Translations under genes and position numbers: made by a program
The notes under the pieces: model-generated
Database searches by the model: none
Told to the model about the DNA's origin: nothing
Seen by the model: only the letters and a program-made list of their open reading frames with translations
Source of the DNA: an uncultured Oscillospiraceae bacterium
Lineage (GTDB): Bacteria > Bacillota > Clostridia > Oscillospirales > Acutalibacteraceae
Assembly (NCBI GenBank): GCA_900547095.1
Contig: URFG01000007.1
Span: 1 to 64,000, forward strand
Direction: 5' to 3'
DNA: 64,000 nucleotides
In this document: positions 43,246-54,457 of the stretch, one piece after another
Numbering within the stretch: position 1 is the first letter of the stretch
How the letters are laid out: each line of letters opens with the position of its first letter

Positions 43246-45594
43246 ATGAAAAATAGCGATATGCATATTACAGGTCTTACAATGGATCAGGTGATCGACA
43301 GGAAAAACAAAGGTCTTGTTAATACCGATACGACCGCCGCCGGAAAATCCGTAAAAGAAATTATCAGATCCAATACGCTGACTTATTTCAACTTTATATT
43401 TATTATAATCACGGTGCTGTTATGCGCAGTCGGCTCGTTCAGAAATTTAACTTTCCTGCCGATAATTATAGGAAACACGCTTGTCGGTATTTTTCAGGAA
43501 TTAAGGGCTAAAAAAACCCTCGATAAAATGAGTTTGCTTAATTCCCCTCACGCAGAAGTAATAAGAGATTCTAAAAGGCAGAGGATAAAATCGGGATCGC
43601 TTGTAAAAGGCGATTATGTGATTTTCTCCGCAGGCGATCAGATAGTAGCTGACGCGCGTATAGTAAAAGGCTCTGTAAATGTAAACGAAGCGCTGCTGAC
43701 AGGCGAAGAAGACGAAATAACAAAAAACTTCGGCGATACCCTGCTTTCAGGCAGCTTTATCGTTTCGGGAGAATGCATTGCTACACTTGAAAAGGTAGGA
43801 AAAGAGTCATATATTTCTAAGCTCACCGCAGAGGCAAAAGCCGTAAGCGGAAAAGAGCAGTCCGAAATGATCCGCTCGATAAATAAAATCGTTAAATGGA
43901 TGGGAATTTTGCTTATTCCAATTGGCGGAATATTATTTTATCAAAGCTATTTTTTAAGTAAAGAAACCTTTGCGGATAGTATCGTATCGATGGTGGCGGC
44001 AATTATCGGAATGATACCCGAGGGGCTTTATCTTTTAACCACCGTGGCGCTTGCTCTCGGAACAATCAGGCTTTCTAAGCGAAAAGTGCTTTTAAACGAT
44101 ATGAAGAGTATAGAAGCACTCGCCAGAGTAGATGTGCTTTGCGTGGATAAAACCGGCACTATCACAGAGCCCACTATGGAAGTTAAAACCGTGGTAAGAA
44201 TAAATGAAGAAAGCGAAGCGGACTTAAATAAGCTTTATGAATATATCGGCTCTTCTATTGATAACAACACGACAATGCAGGCGCTTAAAAAATTCAAAGC
44301 GGAAAACTGCAGATCGGCAGAGAATTTAAAAGCGGCTCTAAGCGTTACTCCTTTTTCTTCTTCTTTAAAATACGGAACGGCTGTTTTTGAAGACGGCGAA
44401 TATATCCTCGGTGCTCCCGAATTTGTGCTTAAGGACAAATTCGAAGAATATAAGGATCTTGTGGAAAACTATTCTAAAAAAGGATACAGGGTACTAAGCT
44501 TTGCAGTTAAAAAAGAAGATATTATCTCCCCTGTTTTATTTATAGTTTTATCGAATGCGATAAGAAAAGGCGCAGTTAAAACTTTCAGATATTTTGCAGA
44601 CCAGGGAGTAAAAATAAAGGTAATATCCGGTGATAATCCGCAGACTGTCAGCGAAACCGCTAGGCTCGCGGGGATTGAGGATTACGATAAGTATATCGAC
44701 GCTTCCTTGCTTGATACAAAAGAAGAGGTCGAAAAAGCCGCTCTTAAATACACAGTTTTCGGAAGAGTGACGCCGAAGCAAAAGCAAATAATAGTAAATG
44801 CCCTGCAAAACAGCGGCCGCACCGTTGCAATGACGGGCGACGGTGTAAACGATATCCTTGCTATGAAAGACGCCGACTGTGCTATAGCTATGGCTTCTGG
44901 CAGCGAGGCGGTATCCCAGGCGGCACAGGTCGTGCTGCTCGATTCCGACTTTTCAAAAATGCCGGGAGTTGTTTTAGAAGGCAGAAGAGTCGTAAATAAT
45001 ATTCAAAGATCGGCAAGCTTATTCCTTGTAAAAAATATTTTTTCTGTTTTACTTGCGATAATGGCTTCGATATTTATGTTTTCCTATCCTTTGGAGCCTA
45101 CGCACATTTCGCTTATCAGCGCTTTTACAATAGGTCTTCCCGGATTTTTGCTGGCGCTTGAGAGCAATAAAAGCAGAATAGAGGGTAATTTCCTTACAAA
45201 TGTGCTTAAAAACGCTCTGCCCGCAGGTCTTACAGACGCAATAGTAGTAGGCTCGCTTGCGATATTCAAAAAGGTTTTCGGACTTCCTAAAACCGACGTT
45301 GCGACAGCCTCAACCCTTATTCTTGCGGTTGTGGGATTTATGATTTTAAGAAAAATCAGTATGCCTTTTAATAAATACAGGCTTACCGTTTTTCTAATAA
45401 ATATTCTCGGCATAGTGCTGACTTTTATAGTGATCCCCGACTTTTTCAATGTGGTTATGATTCCGATAACAAGTATGCAGTTGACTATCCTTTTCTCATT
45501 CGCCGCAGAATCTATTTTCAGAATTCTTTCGTTTGTTGTAGACGGAAAATTAAAGAAAAGGAAAAAGCAAAAAAAACATAAAAACAACCGCTGA
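43246..45594 (+). CDS. Cation-translocating P-type ATPase, CtpE/Exp7-like
   Basis: 782 residues from ATG 43246 (ribosome binding site GAGGTGAG); the frame's upstream part overlaps the promoter. P-type ATPase motifs: LTGEEDE actuator region, MIPEGLYLL in the membrane ion site, phosphorylated Asp in DKTGTIT near residue 305, and TGDGVNDILAMKDADCAIA. The PEGL motif and overall length fit the calcium-type exporters CtpE (mycobacteria) and Exp7 (streptococci) better than heavy-metal or Kdp pumps; there is no metal-binding Cys domain. Monocistronic, with a terminator overlapping its stop. Confidence 0.88.
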   Translation: MKNSDMHITGLTMDQVIDRKNKGLVNTDTTAAGKSVKEIIRSNTLTYFNFIFIIITVLLCAVGSFRNLTFLPIIIGNTLVGIFQELRAKKTLDKMSLLNSPHAEVIRDSKRQRIKSGSLVKGDYVIFSAGDQIVADARIVKGSVNVNEALLTGEEDEITKNFGDTLLSGSFIVSGECIATLEKVGKESYISKLTAEAKAVSGKEQSEMIRSINKIVKWMGILLIPIGGILFYQSYFLSKETFADSIVSMVAAIIGMIPEGLYLLTTVALALGTIRLSKRKVLLNDMKSIEALARVDVLCVDKTGTITEPTMEVKTVVRINEESEADLNKLYEYIGSSIDNNTTMQALKKFKAENCRSAENLKAALSVTPFSSSLKYGTAVFEDGEYILGAPEFVLKDKFEEYKDLVENYSKKGYRVLSFAVKKEDIISPVLFIVLSNAIRKGAVKTFRYFADQGVKIKVISGDNPQTVSETARLAGIEDYDKYIDASLLDTKEEVEKAALKYTVFGRVTPKQKQIIVNALQNSGRTVAMTGDGVNDILAMKDADCAIAMASGSEAVSQAAQVVLLDSDFSKMPGVVLEGRRVVNNIQRSASLFLVKNIFSVLLAIMASIFMFSYPLEPTHISLISAFTIGLPGFLLALESNKSRIEGNFLTNVLKNALPAGLTDAIVVGSLAIFKKVFGLPKTDVATASTLILAVVGFMILRKISMPFNKYRLTVFLINILGIVLTFIVIPDFFNVVMIPITSMQLTILFSFAAESIFRILSFVVDGKLKKRKKQKKHKNNR

Positions 45595-45614
45595 GTCAGC
45601 GGTTGTTTTTTTAT
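45583..45614. terminator. Bidirectional terminator between the P-ATPase and atpC
   Basis: AACAACCGC and GCGGTTGTT (within 45583-45607) form a tight hairpin enclosing the TGA stop, followed by seven T on the plus strand and an A-rich/T-rich tail on the other side. Confidence 0.88.
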
Positions 45615-46024
45615 TCCGTGTTTGTGCTTCCTTTAACTCTGAGCCTTGCAATATTTCTTGCGAGCATAAGCTGAGTGGATTTATATTCTCTGTAGCTCTG
45701 CTTTTGAAGCATAGCTTCTTTAGCCTCGTCCGCAGCTATTTTTGCCCTTATTTCATCTATCTGATCGGGCCTTTCGGCAGAATCTGTAAGCACTAAGACC
45801 TCGCCGTTTTCAATTTTGCAGAGTCCTGCGGAAACAGCGGCTATCTCATCGCTTGAACCGGGTTTTCTGTAAGTAAGCGTTCCTGGTGTTAGAGCGGTTA
45901 TCGTGTTGCTGTGGTCGGCAAGAATTCCGTATTGCCCGGAAGAAGTGGGAATTATCAGCGACTCGCATTCGCCGTCATAAAAAGTCTTATCCGCGGCAAG
46001 GATATGAACTTTAAAGCTTTTCAT
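45611..46024 (-). CDS. atpC: ATP synthase F1 subunit epsilon
   Basis: 137 residues. N-terminal beta-sandwich (VHILAADKTFYDGECESLIIP in part, GILADHSNTITAL) and C-terminal helical hairpin. It couples the c ring to gamma and can inhibit ATP hydrolysis. Last gene of the atp operon. Confidence 0.93.
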   Translation of the reverse strand: MKSFKVHILAADKTFYDGECESLIIPTSSGQYGILADHSNTITALTPGTLTYRKPGSSDEIAAVSAGLCKIENGEVLVLTDSAERPDQIDEIRAKIAADEAKEAMLQKQSYREYKSTQLMLARNIARLRVKGSTNTE

Positions 46025-46029
46025 TTCAA

Positions 46030-48344
<2,315 letters not shown>

Positions 48345-48361
48345 GTATCTTCACCGCCCTT

Positions 48362-50122
48362 TTATGATTTTTTAAGGAACTCTTTTGCCTTATCTGCAAT
48401 AAGTTTTGTTTCCTCGTCAGAAAGCACGCCTGTTTCGTCTATCTTTTCGCAAAGGCTTAACTGTGTGCTTTCAAAATACTCAATAAGCTTATCCGCATAA
48501 TCGGGGACCTCTTTTACAGGCACTTCGGAGAATGCTTTTGAAAGCGCTGAAACAAGCAAAATCACCTGCCGGTGCTCCTTATAAGGATGATATTGCTTTT
48601 GCTTAAGCAGCTGCATAAGGTCTTCGCCGTAATGAAGCTGTCTTTTCGTGGTTTCGTCAAGATCGCTTGAAAACTGCATAAAGACTTCCATTTCTCTATA
48701 CTGCGCAAGATCAAGTCTTATAGCGCCGGTTGCCTTTTTCATAGCCTTTGTCTGAGCGGCGCCGCCGACTCTGGAAACAGAAAGTCCGACGTTTACAGCA
48801 GGTCTTTGACCGGCAAAGAAAAGGTCGCTTTCAAGGAATATCTGACCGTCGGTTATAGAAATAATATTCGTAGGAATATAAGCGGAAACATCTCCCGCCT
48901 GCGTTTCCACGATAGGCAGAGCCGTCATACTTCCTCCGCCCAACTTATCGCTTAAATGCGCCGATCTTTCGAGAAGTCTTGAATGAAGATAGAATACATC
49001 TCCCGGATATGCTTCTCTTCCGGGAGAGCGCTCAAGCAAAAGGCTTAAAGTCCTGTATGCTATGGCGTGCTTAGAAAGGTCGTCATAAACGATAAGAACA
49101 TCTTTTCCGTTTTCCATAAAATATTCCGCAATAGCGCAGCCCGAATAAGGCGCAATATACTGCTTGGGCGCGGAATCGCTTGCGGAAGCGTTTACTATAA
49201 CCGTGTAATTAAGAGCGCCTTTGGATTTTAATACCTCTGCAAGCTGTGCCACGGAAGAAGCTTTCTGTCCGATAGCCACATATACGCAGACGACATTTTT
49301 GTCTTTCTGATTAAGAATGGTATCTAAGGCTATCGCCGTTTTACCCGTCTGCCTGTCGCCGATAATCAGTTCTCTTTGACCTCTGCCTATAGGAAACATA
49401 GAGTCTATCGCGAGAAGTCCTGTTTCAAGAGGTTTGTTTACAGGCTGCCTGTCTATAATTCCGGGCGCCTTTTTCTCAATGGGATAGTAACCGTCTTCAA
49501 AAACAGGACCTTTGCCGTCGATAGGCTCGCCTAAAGCGTCAACGATTCTTCCGAGCATTTTTTTGCCCACGGGTACACCGGCCGTTTTAAAGCTTCTTTT
49601 AACTAAGCTGCCCTCGGTTATTTCATCTTCGTCGCCGAAAATAACGCAGCCTACGCTGTCCTCTTTAAGGTCAAGCACCATTCCTTTTATTCCGTGCTCG
49701 AATATAAGTATTTCGCCGTATTTTACATTTTCAAGACCGCTTACCGTAGCAATTCCGTCGCCGACGGTAAGGACTGATCCTATCTCTTCGCTTTCGGCTG
49801 CGGGCTTGAAGCTTTTGGCGGTTTCTTTTATCAAAGGAATTATTTTATCCTGATTTTTTATGGCGGCAAATATCTTTTCTTTAAGCTGTCTCCCTATTCC
49901 GGCAGGGCTCCAATCGATAATTTCCTCCGGGATAAATTCCCCTGATCTTTTGCAAATTTCGATTACAAATCCGTCTTTGTAATTTTCGTCTTTTAAAAAC
50001 GAAAGCTCGGATAAAGAACCGTATTTCCCCTCTAAGAAAGCTTTTAAATCCTCGGTTTGCTTAGTTTCGGGCTTTTTATAATATCTTATTCTTGCCCTGA
50101 CAGATAGATTTGTCAAACTCAT
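48362..50122 (-). CDS. atpA: ATP synthase F1 subunit alpha with N-terminal delta-like extension
   Basis: 586 residues from ATG 50122, against ~505 for ordinary alpha. Residues from about 91 onward are typical alpha: VGDGIATVSGL, P-loop GDRQTGKT, and the SVSRVGG signature. The first ~88 residues are extra. LKAFLEGKYGSLSEL, YKDGFVIEI and IDWSPAGIGRQLKEKI resemble the C-terminal domain of subunit delta/OSCP (the GGvxixvgdxxxDxSvxgrLxxL pattern). The operon lacks atpH between atpF and atpA, its usual place, so this extension may be what remains of delta fused to alpha. Its start overlaps the atpF stop. Confidence 0.9.
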   Translation of the reverse strand: MSLTNLSVRARIRYYKKPETKQTEDLKAFLEGKYGSLSELSFLKDENYKDGFVIEICKRSGEFIPEEIIDWSPAGIGRQLKEKIFAAIKNQDKIIPLIKETAKSFKPAAESEEIGSVLTVGDGIATVSGLENVKYGEILIFEHGIKGMVLDLKEDSVGCVIFGDEDEITEGSLVKRSFKTAGVPVGKKMLGRIVDALGEPIDGKGPVFEDGYYPIEKKAPGIIDRQPVNKPLETGLLAIDSMFPIGRGQRELIIGDRQTGKTAIALDTILNQKDKNVVCVYVAIGQKASSVAQLAEVLKSKGALNYTVIVNASASDSAPKQYIAPYSGCAIAEYFMENGKDVLIVYDDLSKHAIAYRTLSLLLERSPGREAYPGDVFYLHSRLLERSAHLSDKLGGGSMTALPIVETQAGDVSAYIPTNIISITDGQIFLESDLFFAGQRPAVNVGLSVSRVGGAAQTKAMKKATGAIRLDLAQYREMEVFMQFSSDLDETTKRQLHYGEDLMQLLKQKQYHPYKEHRQVILLVSALSKAFSEVPVKEVPDYADKLIEYFESTQLSLCEKIDETGVLSDEETKLIADKAKEFLKKS

Positions 50123-50601
50123 CACTCTTTTCCGGCGGTTTTCAAAAAGTCGTCAATAGCGTCGCCGCTTTTTGCCGAAACCGCTTCATCTATAGCGTCG
50201 GAAACGATCTTTTCGATCTCGGCGTTAGCCTCGTTTAATATCTTTTCTTTTTCATCCATTGCTTCCGATTTTGCGGATTCGATTATTTTCTGCCTTTGAG
50301 CCTCGGCTTTTAAAAGTTCTGCTTCGGCAGATTTTTTGGCTTGCGCCGCCGCCTCTGATTTGATTTTTTCAGCCTCTTCTTGTGCAAGCTCAAGCTTTTT
50401 TAAATACTCAGCTTCCTTTTCATCGGCACTTTTGAGTTTATCTGCGGCGTCTTCATCCATTTTTTTATAATAATCTGTTCTATTATCCATAAATTTCTTT
50501 ACAGGTTTATACAGCAAAAACCAAAGACCGCCCGCGAGTATTATAAAATTGAAAATATGGAGCAATATCTGCTGCCAATCAATATTCAAAGGGATACTCA
50601 T
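50122..50601 (-). CDS. atpF: ATP synthase Fo subunit b
   Basis: 159 residues: one N-terminal membrane helix (NFIILAGGLWFLLYKPV) and a long charged coiled coil, ending KTAGKE. It is the peripheral stalk. With no separate delta gene, its C-terminus must contact the delta-like N-terminus of alpha or another protein. It follows atpE after 15 bases. Confidence 0.92.
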   Translation of the reverse strand: MSIPLNIDWQQILLHIFNFIILAGGLWFLLYKPVKKFMDNRTDYYKKMDEDAADKLKSADEKEAEYLKKLELAQEEAEKIKSEAAAQAKKSAEAELLKAEAQRQKIIESAKSEAMDEKEKILNEANAEIEKIVSDAIDEAVSAKSGDAIDDFLKTAGKE

Positions 50602-50616
50602 TTTATCTCCCCCTCT

Positions 50617-50997
50617 TTACAGAACGAATATGACAAGTATCGCAACGATCAAAGCATAAATAATAGCTGTTTCGATAAATACAAGGCCGAGCATAAGGCT
50701 GGTTCTTATCTTGCCCTCAGCTTCGGGCTGACGGGAAATTCCCTCCACGGACTTTGAAATTGCAAGAGCCATTCCGATAGCGCCGCTTGCCGCAACTAAA
50801 CCTACACAAACAGCCGCGGCTATAGCTTTGGAGCCTGTTGTATTATCCTCTTCCCGGGCCGACTGCGAGGTCGTGACAGCAGTTTCGCTTTGCTCTGAAG
50901 ATGTATCGGTTGCCGCAAAAGCGGAAATACCTGCAAAAACGCAGATGATCATTGCAAATATAAGTGTAAGTAATGATTTTTTTAACTCTTTTTTCAT
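50617..50997 (-). CDS. atpE: ATP synthase Fo subunit c with N-terminal signal peptide
   Basis: 126 residues, against 70-90 for most c subunits. Residues 1-28 look like a cleavable signal peptide (basic start, hydrophobic core, SAFA|ATD), followed by a ~28-residue Ser/Thr/Glu-rich linker. Two membrane helices follow, with the ion-binding Glu109 in VFIETAIIYA and the SRQPEA loop. The Gln that helps ligate Na+ in helix 1 of Na+-type rings is Met76 here (GAIGMAL), and the second hydroxyl residue after Glu is Ala, so H+ coupling is more likely than Na+. AXA-type cleavage is inferred. Confidence 0.9.
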   Translation of the reverse strand: MKKELKKSLLTLIFAMIICVFAGISAFAATDTSSEQSETAVTTSQSAREEDNTTGSKAIAAAVCVGLVAASGAIGMALAISKSVEGISRQPEAEGKIRTSLMLGLVFIETAIIYALIVAILVIFVL

Positions 50998-51021
50998 AAT
51001 ATTTTCCTCCGGAATGAAAAA

Positions 51022-51846
51022 TTAATTTTTTGATTTTATTTTTTTAACAGACGGCTTAGAAACCTCTCCGTAGAATAAAGCCGTAAGCATTGTCAAAACA
51101 TAGGTTTGAATAAGAGCGTGAAGCAATGTAAACATAACTCCCACCGCTACAGGAAGAACAAAGCTTAAACTAACTGTATAATAAACAAGTTCGGTAACAA
51201 GCAGGCCGCTGAGCAGTGCGCCGAAAAGCCTGAAACTCATAGATATGGGCAGCGAAAATTCTTTTAAGCTCTTTCCTATTCCTTTTATTCCGTTTCCTGC
51301 TATCGATCCGCCCATTATCATAAGATAGGAGAAAACTCCGAGTGCTATCGCGGCGTTGATATCCGAAAGCGGGGCCGGCAATGAAATTGATTTGCCGGCT
51401 GTGGTTACGGCCTGCAGACCGAAAAGCTCGAACAATGTTCCGATAAAAATATAAGTACCCGCCGCAAAAACATAAGCACCTAAGAAAATATTTCTGTGAG
51501 GGCTGTTTGATTTAGCGAGATTATCAAAAAAACCAACGACCTCTTCGAGCAAAAGCTGAAATTTTCCGGGGATATTTTTAAACCTCGGTATCACAAAAAT
51601 TCTGATGAGTAAACTTGCTGCGAGTAAAATCCCCGTAACCGTGACTGCTGAAATAAGCGAGGGATTAACGTCTTTTAATCCGAAAAGGCTTATTTTATTT
51701 GTTTCATGCAAAACCGCATCACGCATGACCTCTTTTATTGATTCTTTATCCTGCACGGGTTTTCCCGCAAGCAGGGCAAGAACCAAAAATATGGCTAAAA
51801 GGCCTATCCAGACTATTAGCCCGACAGTCCTCTTTTTTTTATCCAT
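51022..51846 (-). CDS. atpB: ATP synthase Fo subunit a
   Basis: 274 residues, five to six membrane helices, with the essential Arg in SMSFRLFGALLSG near residue 206 and the C-terminal LLHALIQTYVLTML helix containing Gln. Stator half-channel subunit. First of the atp genes proper; no atpI is present. The DUF1275 gene ends six bases upstream. Confidence 0.93.
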   Translation of the reverse strand: MDKKKRTVGLIVWIGLLAIFLVLALLAGKPVQDKESIKEVMRDAVLHETNKISLFGLKDVNPSLISAVTVTGILLAASLLIRIFVIPRFKNIPGKFQLLLEEVVGFFDNLAKSNSPHRNIFLGAYVFAAGTYIFIGTLFELFGLQAVTTAGKSISLPAPLSDINAAIALGVFSYLMIMGGSIAGNGIKGIGKSLKEFSLPISMSFRLFGALLSGLLVTELVYYTVSLSFVLPVAVGVMFTLLHALIQTYVLTMLTALFYGEVSKPSVKKIKSKN

Positions 51847-51852
51847 AGAGCC

Positions 51853-52527
51853 TTACGCTTCCTTTCTTTCGGCAAAAATTATAAAGCTGATAATAAGTAA
51901 AATACAACTTCCGAAAATAGATTTAAGACCGAACTTTTCAGCGGCAAAACTTCCTAAAGCCGCACCAAAACCGAACAGGGTAACAACGGCAAAATAAAGC
52001 GCTGAAATTTCAAGATGTTTTTTATCCTTATTCTTTATATAGGAGCTAAGATACACTGCGGCGTTTTTCATATTTCCTATACACATTGTACTTGCAAACG
52101 CCTGCCCTCTTAAGGTGGGAAATGATTGCAGCTGAAGCGCGCACACAAAGGAAACCGCGGCATTAGCAAAAATATCATATTCCCCAGGAATAAATCCCAC
52201 GGAAAAAAGCACCGCTGTTTCAAATACAAGCACCGCCTGCCTGAAATGAATCAGTTTCAATTTTTTTGCATTATACCTGATGATCTCAGCGGCGATAGTG
52301 CCGAGCAAAAACGAAATAACAGGCACAAGATATTTAAGCCCTGCTCTGAAATCTCCTCTGAATATTTTATCAGATAAAAGGACTATGTTTCCCGTTTGAG
52401 CGTTGGCAAAAACCTTACCTCTGCACATATAAGTATAGGCGTCCTGAAAGCCGCCTGAAAGAATTATGAAAACAGTGCTTAAAAACGAATCGGCAAACCG
52501 CTCGATTTTAAAAGATACTGAACTCAT
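51853..52527 (-). CDS. DUF1275 (YoaK-type) membrane protein
   Basis: 224 residues with about six membrane spans. GGFQDAYTYMCRGKVFANAQTGNIV is the DUF1275 N-terminal signature (GGFQDAYTY, FANAQTGN). Function unknown in general. It occupies the place before atpB where atpI often lies, but is not related to AtpI. GGAGG precedes the ATG, and a promoter at 52569-52597 probably drives it and the atp genes; a LysR regulator is divergent. Confidence 0.85.
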   Translation of the reverse strand: MSSVSFKIERFADSFLSTVFIILSGGFQDAYTYMCRGKVFANAQTGNIVLLSDKIFRGDFRAGLKYLVPVISFLLGTIAAEIIRYNAKKLKLIHFRQAVLVFETAVLFSVGFIPGEYDIFANAAVSFVCALQLQSFPTLRGQAFASTMCIGNMKNAAVYLSSYIKNKDKKHLEISALYFAVVTLFGFGAALGSFAAEKFGLKSIFGSCILLIISFIIFAERKEA

Positions 52528-52568
52528 AAATTCCTCCTTCTTACTCCTTGACTTTTCGGAATATTAGT

Positions 52569-52597
52569 ATTATAATTCAGAAATAAGTATGTGTAAA
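52569..52597 (-). promoter_or_regulatory. Promoter for DUF1275-atp operon
   Basis: Minus strand: TTTACA (52597-52592), 17-base spacer, TATAAT (52574-52569). The intergenic region (52528-52655) is shared with the divergent LysR gene, the usual place for LysR operators. Confidence 0.7.
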
Positions 52598-52655
52598 ATC
52601 TATAAATGATATGTTTGATATACTTATATGATATCTCAATCGGGGTTGTTACTTT

Positions 52656-53540
52656 ATGTATATAAGTTACGATTATTACAGGATTTTTTATTTTGTCGCG
52701 AAATACGGCAGTGTTTCACAGGCGGCAAAACAGCTGCTTAACAATCAGCCGAATTTAACTCGCACCATTAAGAATCTTGAAAGTGAACTCGGATGTCCGC
52801 TTTTTTCAAGAACCAACCGCGGAATGAAGCTGACTCCCGAGGGAGAAAAGCTCTATTCTCATATCAAGCTGGCTTTAAAGCATATTGAAGCCGGCGAGGC
52901 GGAAATAACGGATATTAATAATCTTCAAAGCGGAACGGTGACTATAGCATCAAGCGAAGTGGCTTTCCGCTGTCTTTTACTGCCTGTGCTTAAAAAGTAC
53001 AGAGATCTTTATCCGAAAATCAAAGTAAGGATTTCTGATCATTCCACTCCTCAGGCTATTACCGCGCTTAAAGAAAGAACGGCTGATCTCGCTGTTGTTA
53101 CCACCCCTACGATAAGATCTTCTTCGCTTACTCAGACCTGCGTTAAAACCTTAAGGGAAACCGCCGTTTCTCCTAAAAGCTTTTTTAAACTGCTCGGAAG
53201 AAAAGTTTCTTTAAAAGAACTCACTTATTATCCTATCGTCGCTTTAGGGCCCGATACTAAATCTTTCGAGTTTTACTCTTCTTTTTTCTCGAACCACAAT
53301 CTTTCTTTTGATCCTGATATAGAGGCTTTCTCGGCAGATCAGATTCTTCCTATGGTAAGAGCCGGGCTCGGAATAGGGTTTGTTTCGGAAGAATTTATCT
53401 CTGGGTATGACGATGTTGCAGTCATAGATCTTAAAGAAACCATTCCCAAAAGAGATATTTGCCTGATAACGAGAAAAGACCAGACCTTAAGCGTAGCCGC
53501 AAAAACTCTTGAAAAAATGATACTCGCAGAAAAAAAATAA
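52656..53540 (+). CDS. LysR-family transcriptional regulator
   Basis: 294 residues. N-terminal winged helix (FYFVAKYGSVSQAAKQLLNNQPNLTRTIKNLE in part: SVSQAAKQL, QPNLTRTIKNLE) and a C-terminal effector domain with two lobes (VTIASSEVAF, MVRAGLGIGFVSEEF). Effector unknown. It is divergent from DUF1275 and may regulate that gene; control of the whole atp operon would be surprising. A broken kinase gene follows 20 bases downstream. Confidence 0.92.
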   Translation: MYISYDYYRIFYFVAKYGSVSQAAKQLLNNQPNLTRTIKNLESELGCPLFSRTNRGMKLTPEGEKLYSHIKLALKHIEAGEAEITDINNLQSGTVTIASSEVAFRCLLLPVLKKYRDLYPKIKVRISDHSTPQAITALKERTADLAVVTTPTIRSSSLTQTCVKTLRETAVSPKSFFKLLGRKVSLKELTYYPIVALGPDTKSFEFYSSFFSNHNLSFDPDIEAFSADQILPMVRAGLGIGFVSEEFISGYDDVAVIDLKETIPKRDICLITRKDQTLSVAAKTLEKMILAEKK

Positions 53541-53560
53541 AATCAAAATGGGGATAAATT

Positions 53561-54324
53561 ATGTCTTGCTACAGGATTCTTTACAACCCGCTCGCCTCTA
53601 ATAAAAAAGGTAAGGAACACGCAATGGCTCTCGAAAAGATATTAGGCTCTGAAAATTGCCTTTTTGAAGATATCACAGAAATCAAAAATTACTACAATTT
53701 TTTCTCGAAACTTTCATCAGATGATAAGGTTGTTATCGCGGGAGGCGTCAGCACGCTCAACAAATTTATCAATTCAACCGACAAAATGAAATTTTAAAAC
53801 GGAATAGGTTACGGTATAGACGTCTACTGCTGTGAAAAAGGCGACGAAATCAGAGAAAGCTCCGATTTTGATAAGCCGATAAACTATACTATGATCGCGA
53901 TAAAGGGACTTCTGTTTTATTATAAGCCTACTCGTGCGGAAATAACCGTCGACGGAAAAAATATGAATTCAAAAACGTATGGCTTGCGCCTTGTATGAAT
54001 GGGAGATTTTACGGCGGAGGAATGATGCCTGCTCCGAGTCAGGACAGGCTTAGCTGCGGCACAGTTTCCGTTATGGTAATGCACTGCCCTTCAAAGCTTA
54101 AAACTCTCGCAGTGTTCCACTCTATCTTTTCTGGTAAGCATATAAATCATAAAAGTGTTGTTACAGTGCTTAAAGGAAAAGAAATCACAGTAAGTTTTGA
54201 CCGGCCGCGCACTCTTCAGATAGACGGTGAAACCATAAAAAATGTCAAAGAGTACAAAGCACTTGCCGGGGGTGCCAAGCAAAATGCTGAAAATACTGCT
54301 GTTGACACAAAAATAAAAATATGA
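53561..54324 (+). pseudogene. Diacylglycerol kinase-family pseudogene
   Basis: The two open pieces and the sequence between them reconstruct a YegS/DagK-type lipid kinase, but it is broken in several ways. The GGDGT nucleotide motif reads GGVST (DKVVIAGGVSTLNKF). After KMKF a stop occurs, and about 45 residues found in relatives (including the YYxTGTGNDF region) are missing. The homologous sequence resumes at NGIGYGIDVYCCEKGD in the same frame. A further frameshift near 53965-53980 moves the WLAPCMNGRFYGGGMMPAP segment to another frame, which then runs to 54324. It is certainly not a functional kinase. Confidence 0.85.
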
Positions 54325-54380
54325 TAAAATTATAAAAAATGAATATATCGACCTGACGCCGAAATCTTTTTTGAGGCAGA

Positions 54381-54447
54381 AGACACGATAATATAATGTA
54401 ACACAATTACACTGTCCGTGTCTTTTTATAAAGACGCGGATTTTTTT
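54381..54447 (+). terminator. Terminator-like hairpin with alternative pairing before the hyd maturation genes
   Basis: TCCGTGTCTTT (54415-54425) and AAAGACGCGGA (54430-54440) form an 11-bp stem with one G-T pair, followed by seven T and then, without a gap, the GGAGG of the next gene. AGACACG (54381-54387) can instead pair with CGTGTCT (54417-54423), which would break the terminator. A TATAAT at 54392-54397 may be a -10; if so, the hairpin lies at the very start of the mRNA. It may stop readthrough or act as an attenuator. Confidence 0.65.
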
Positions 54448-54457
54448 GGAGGAAAAA

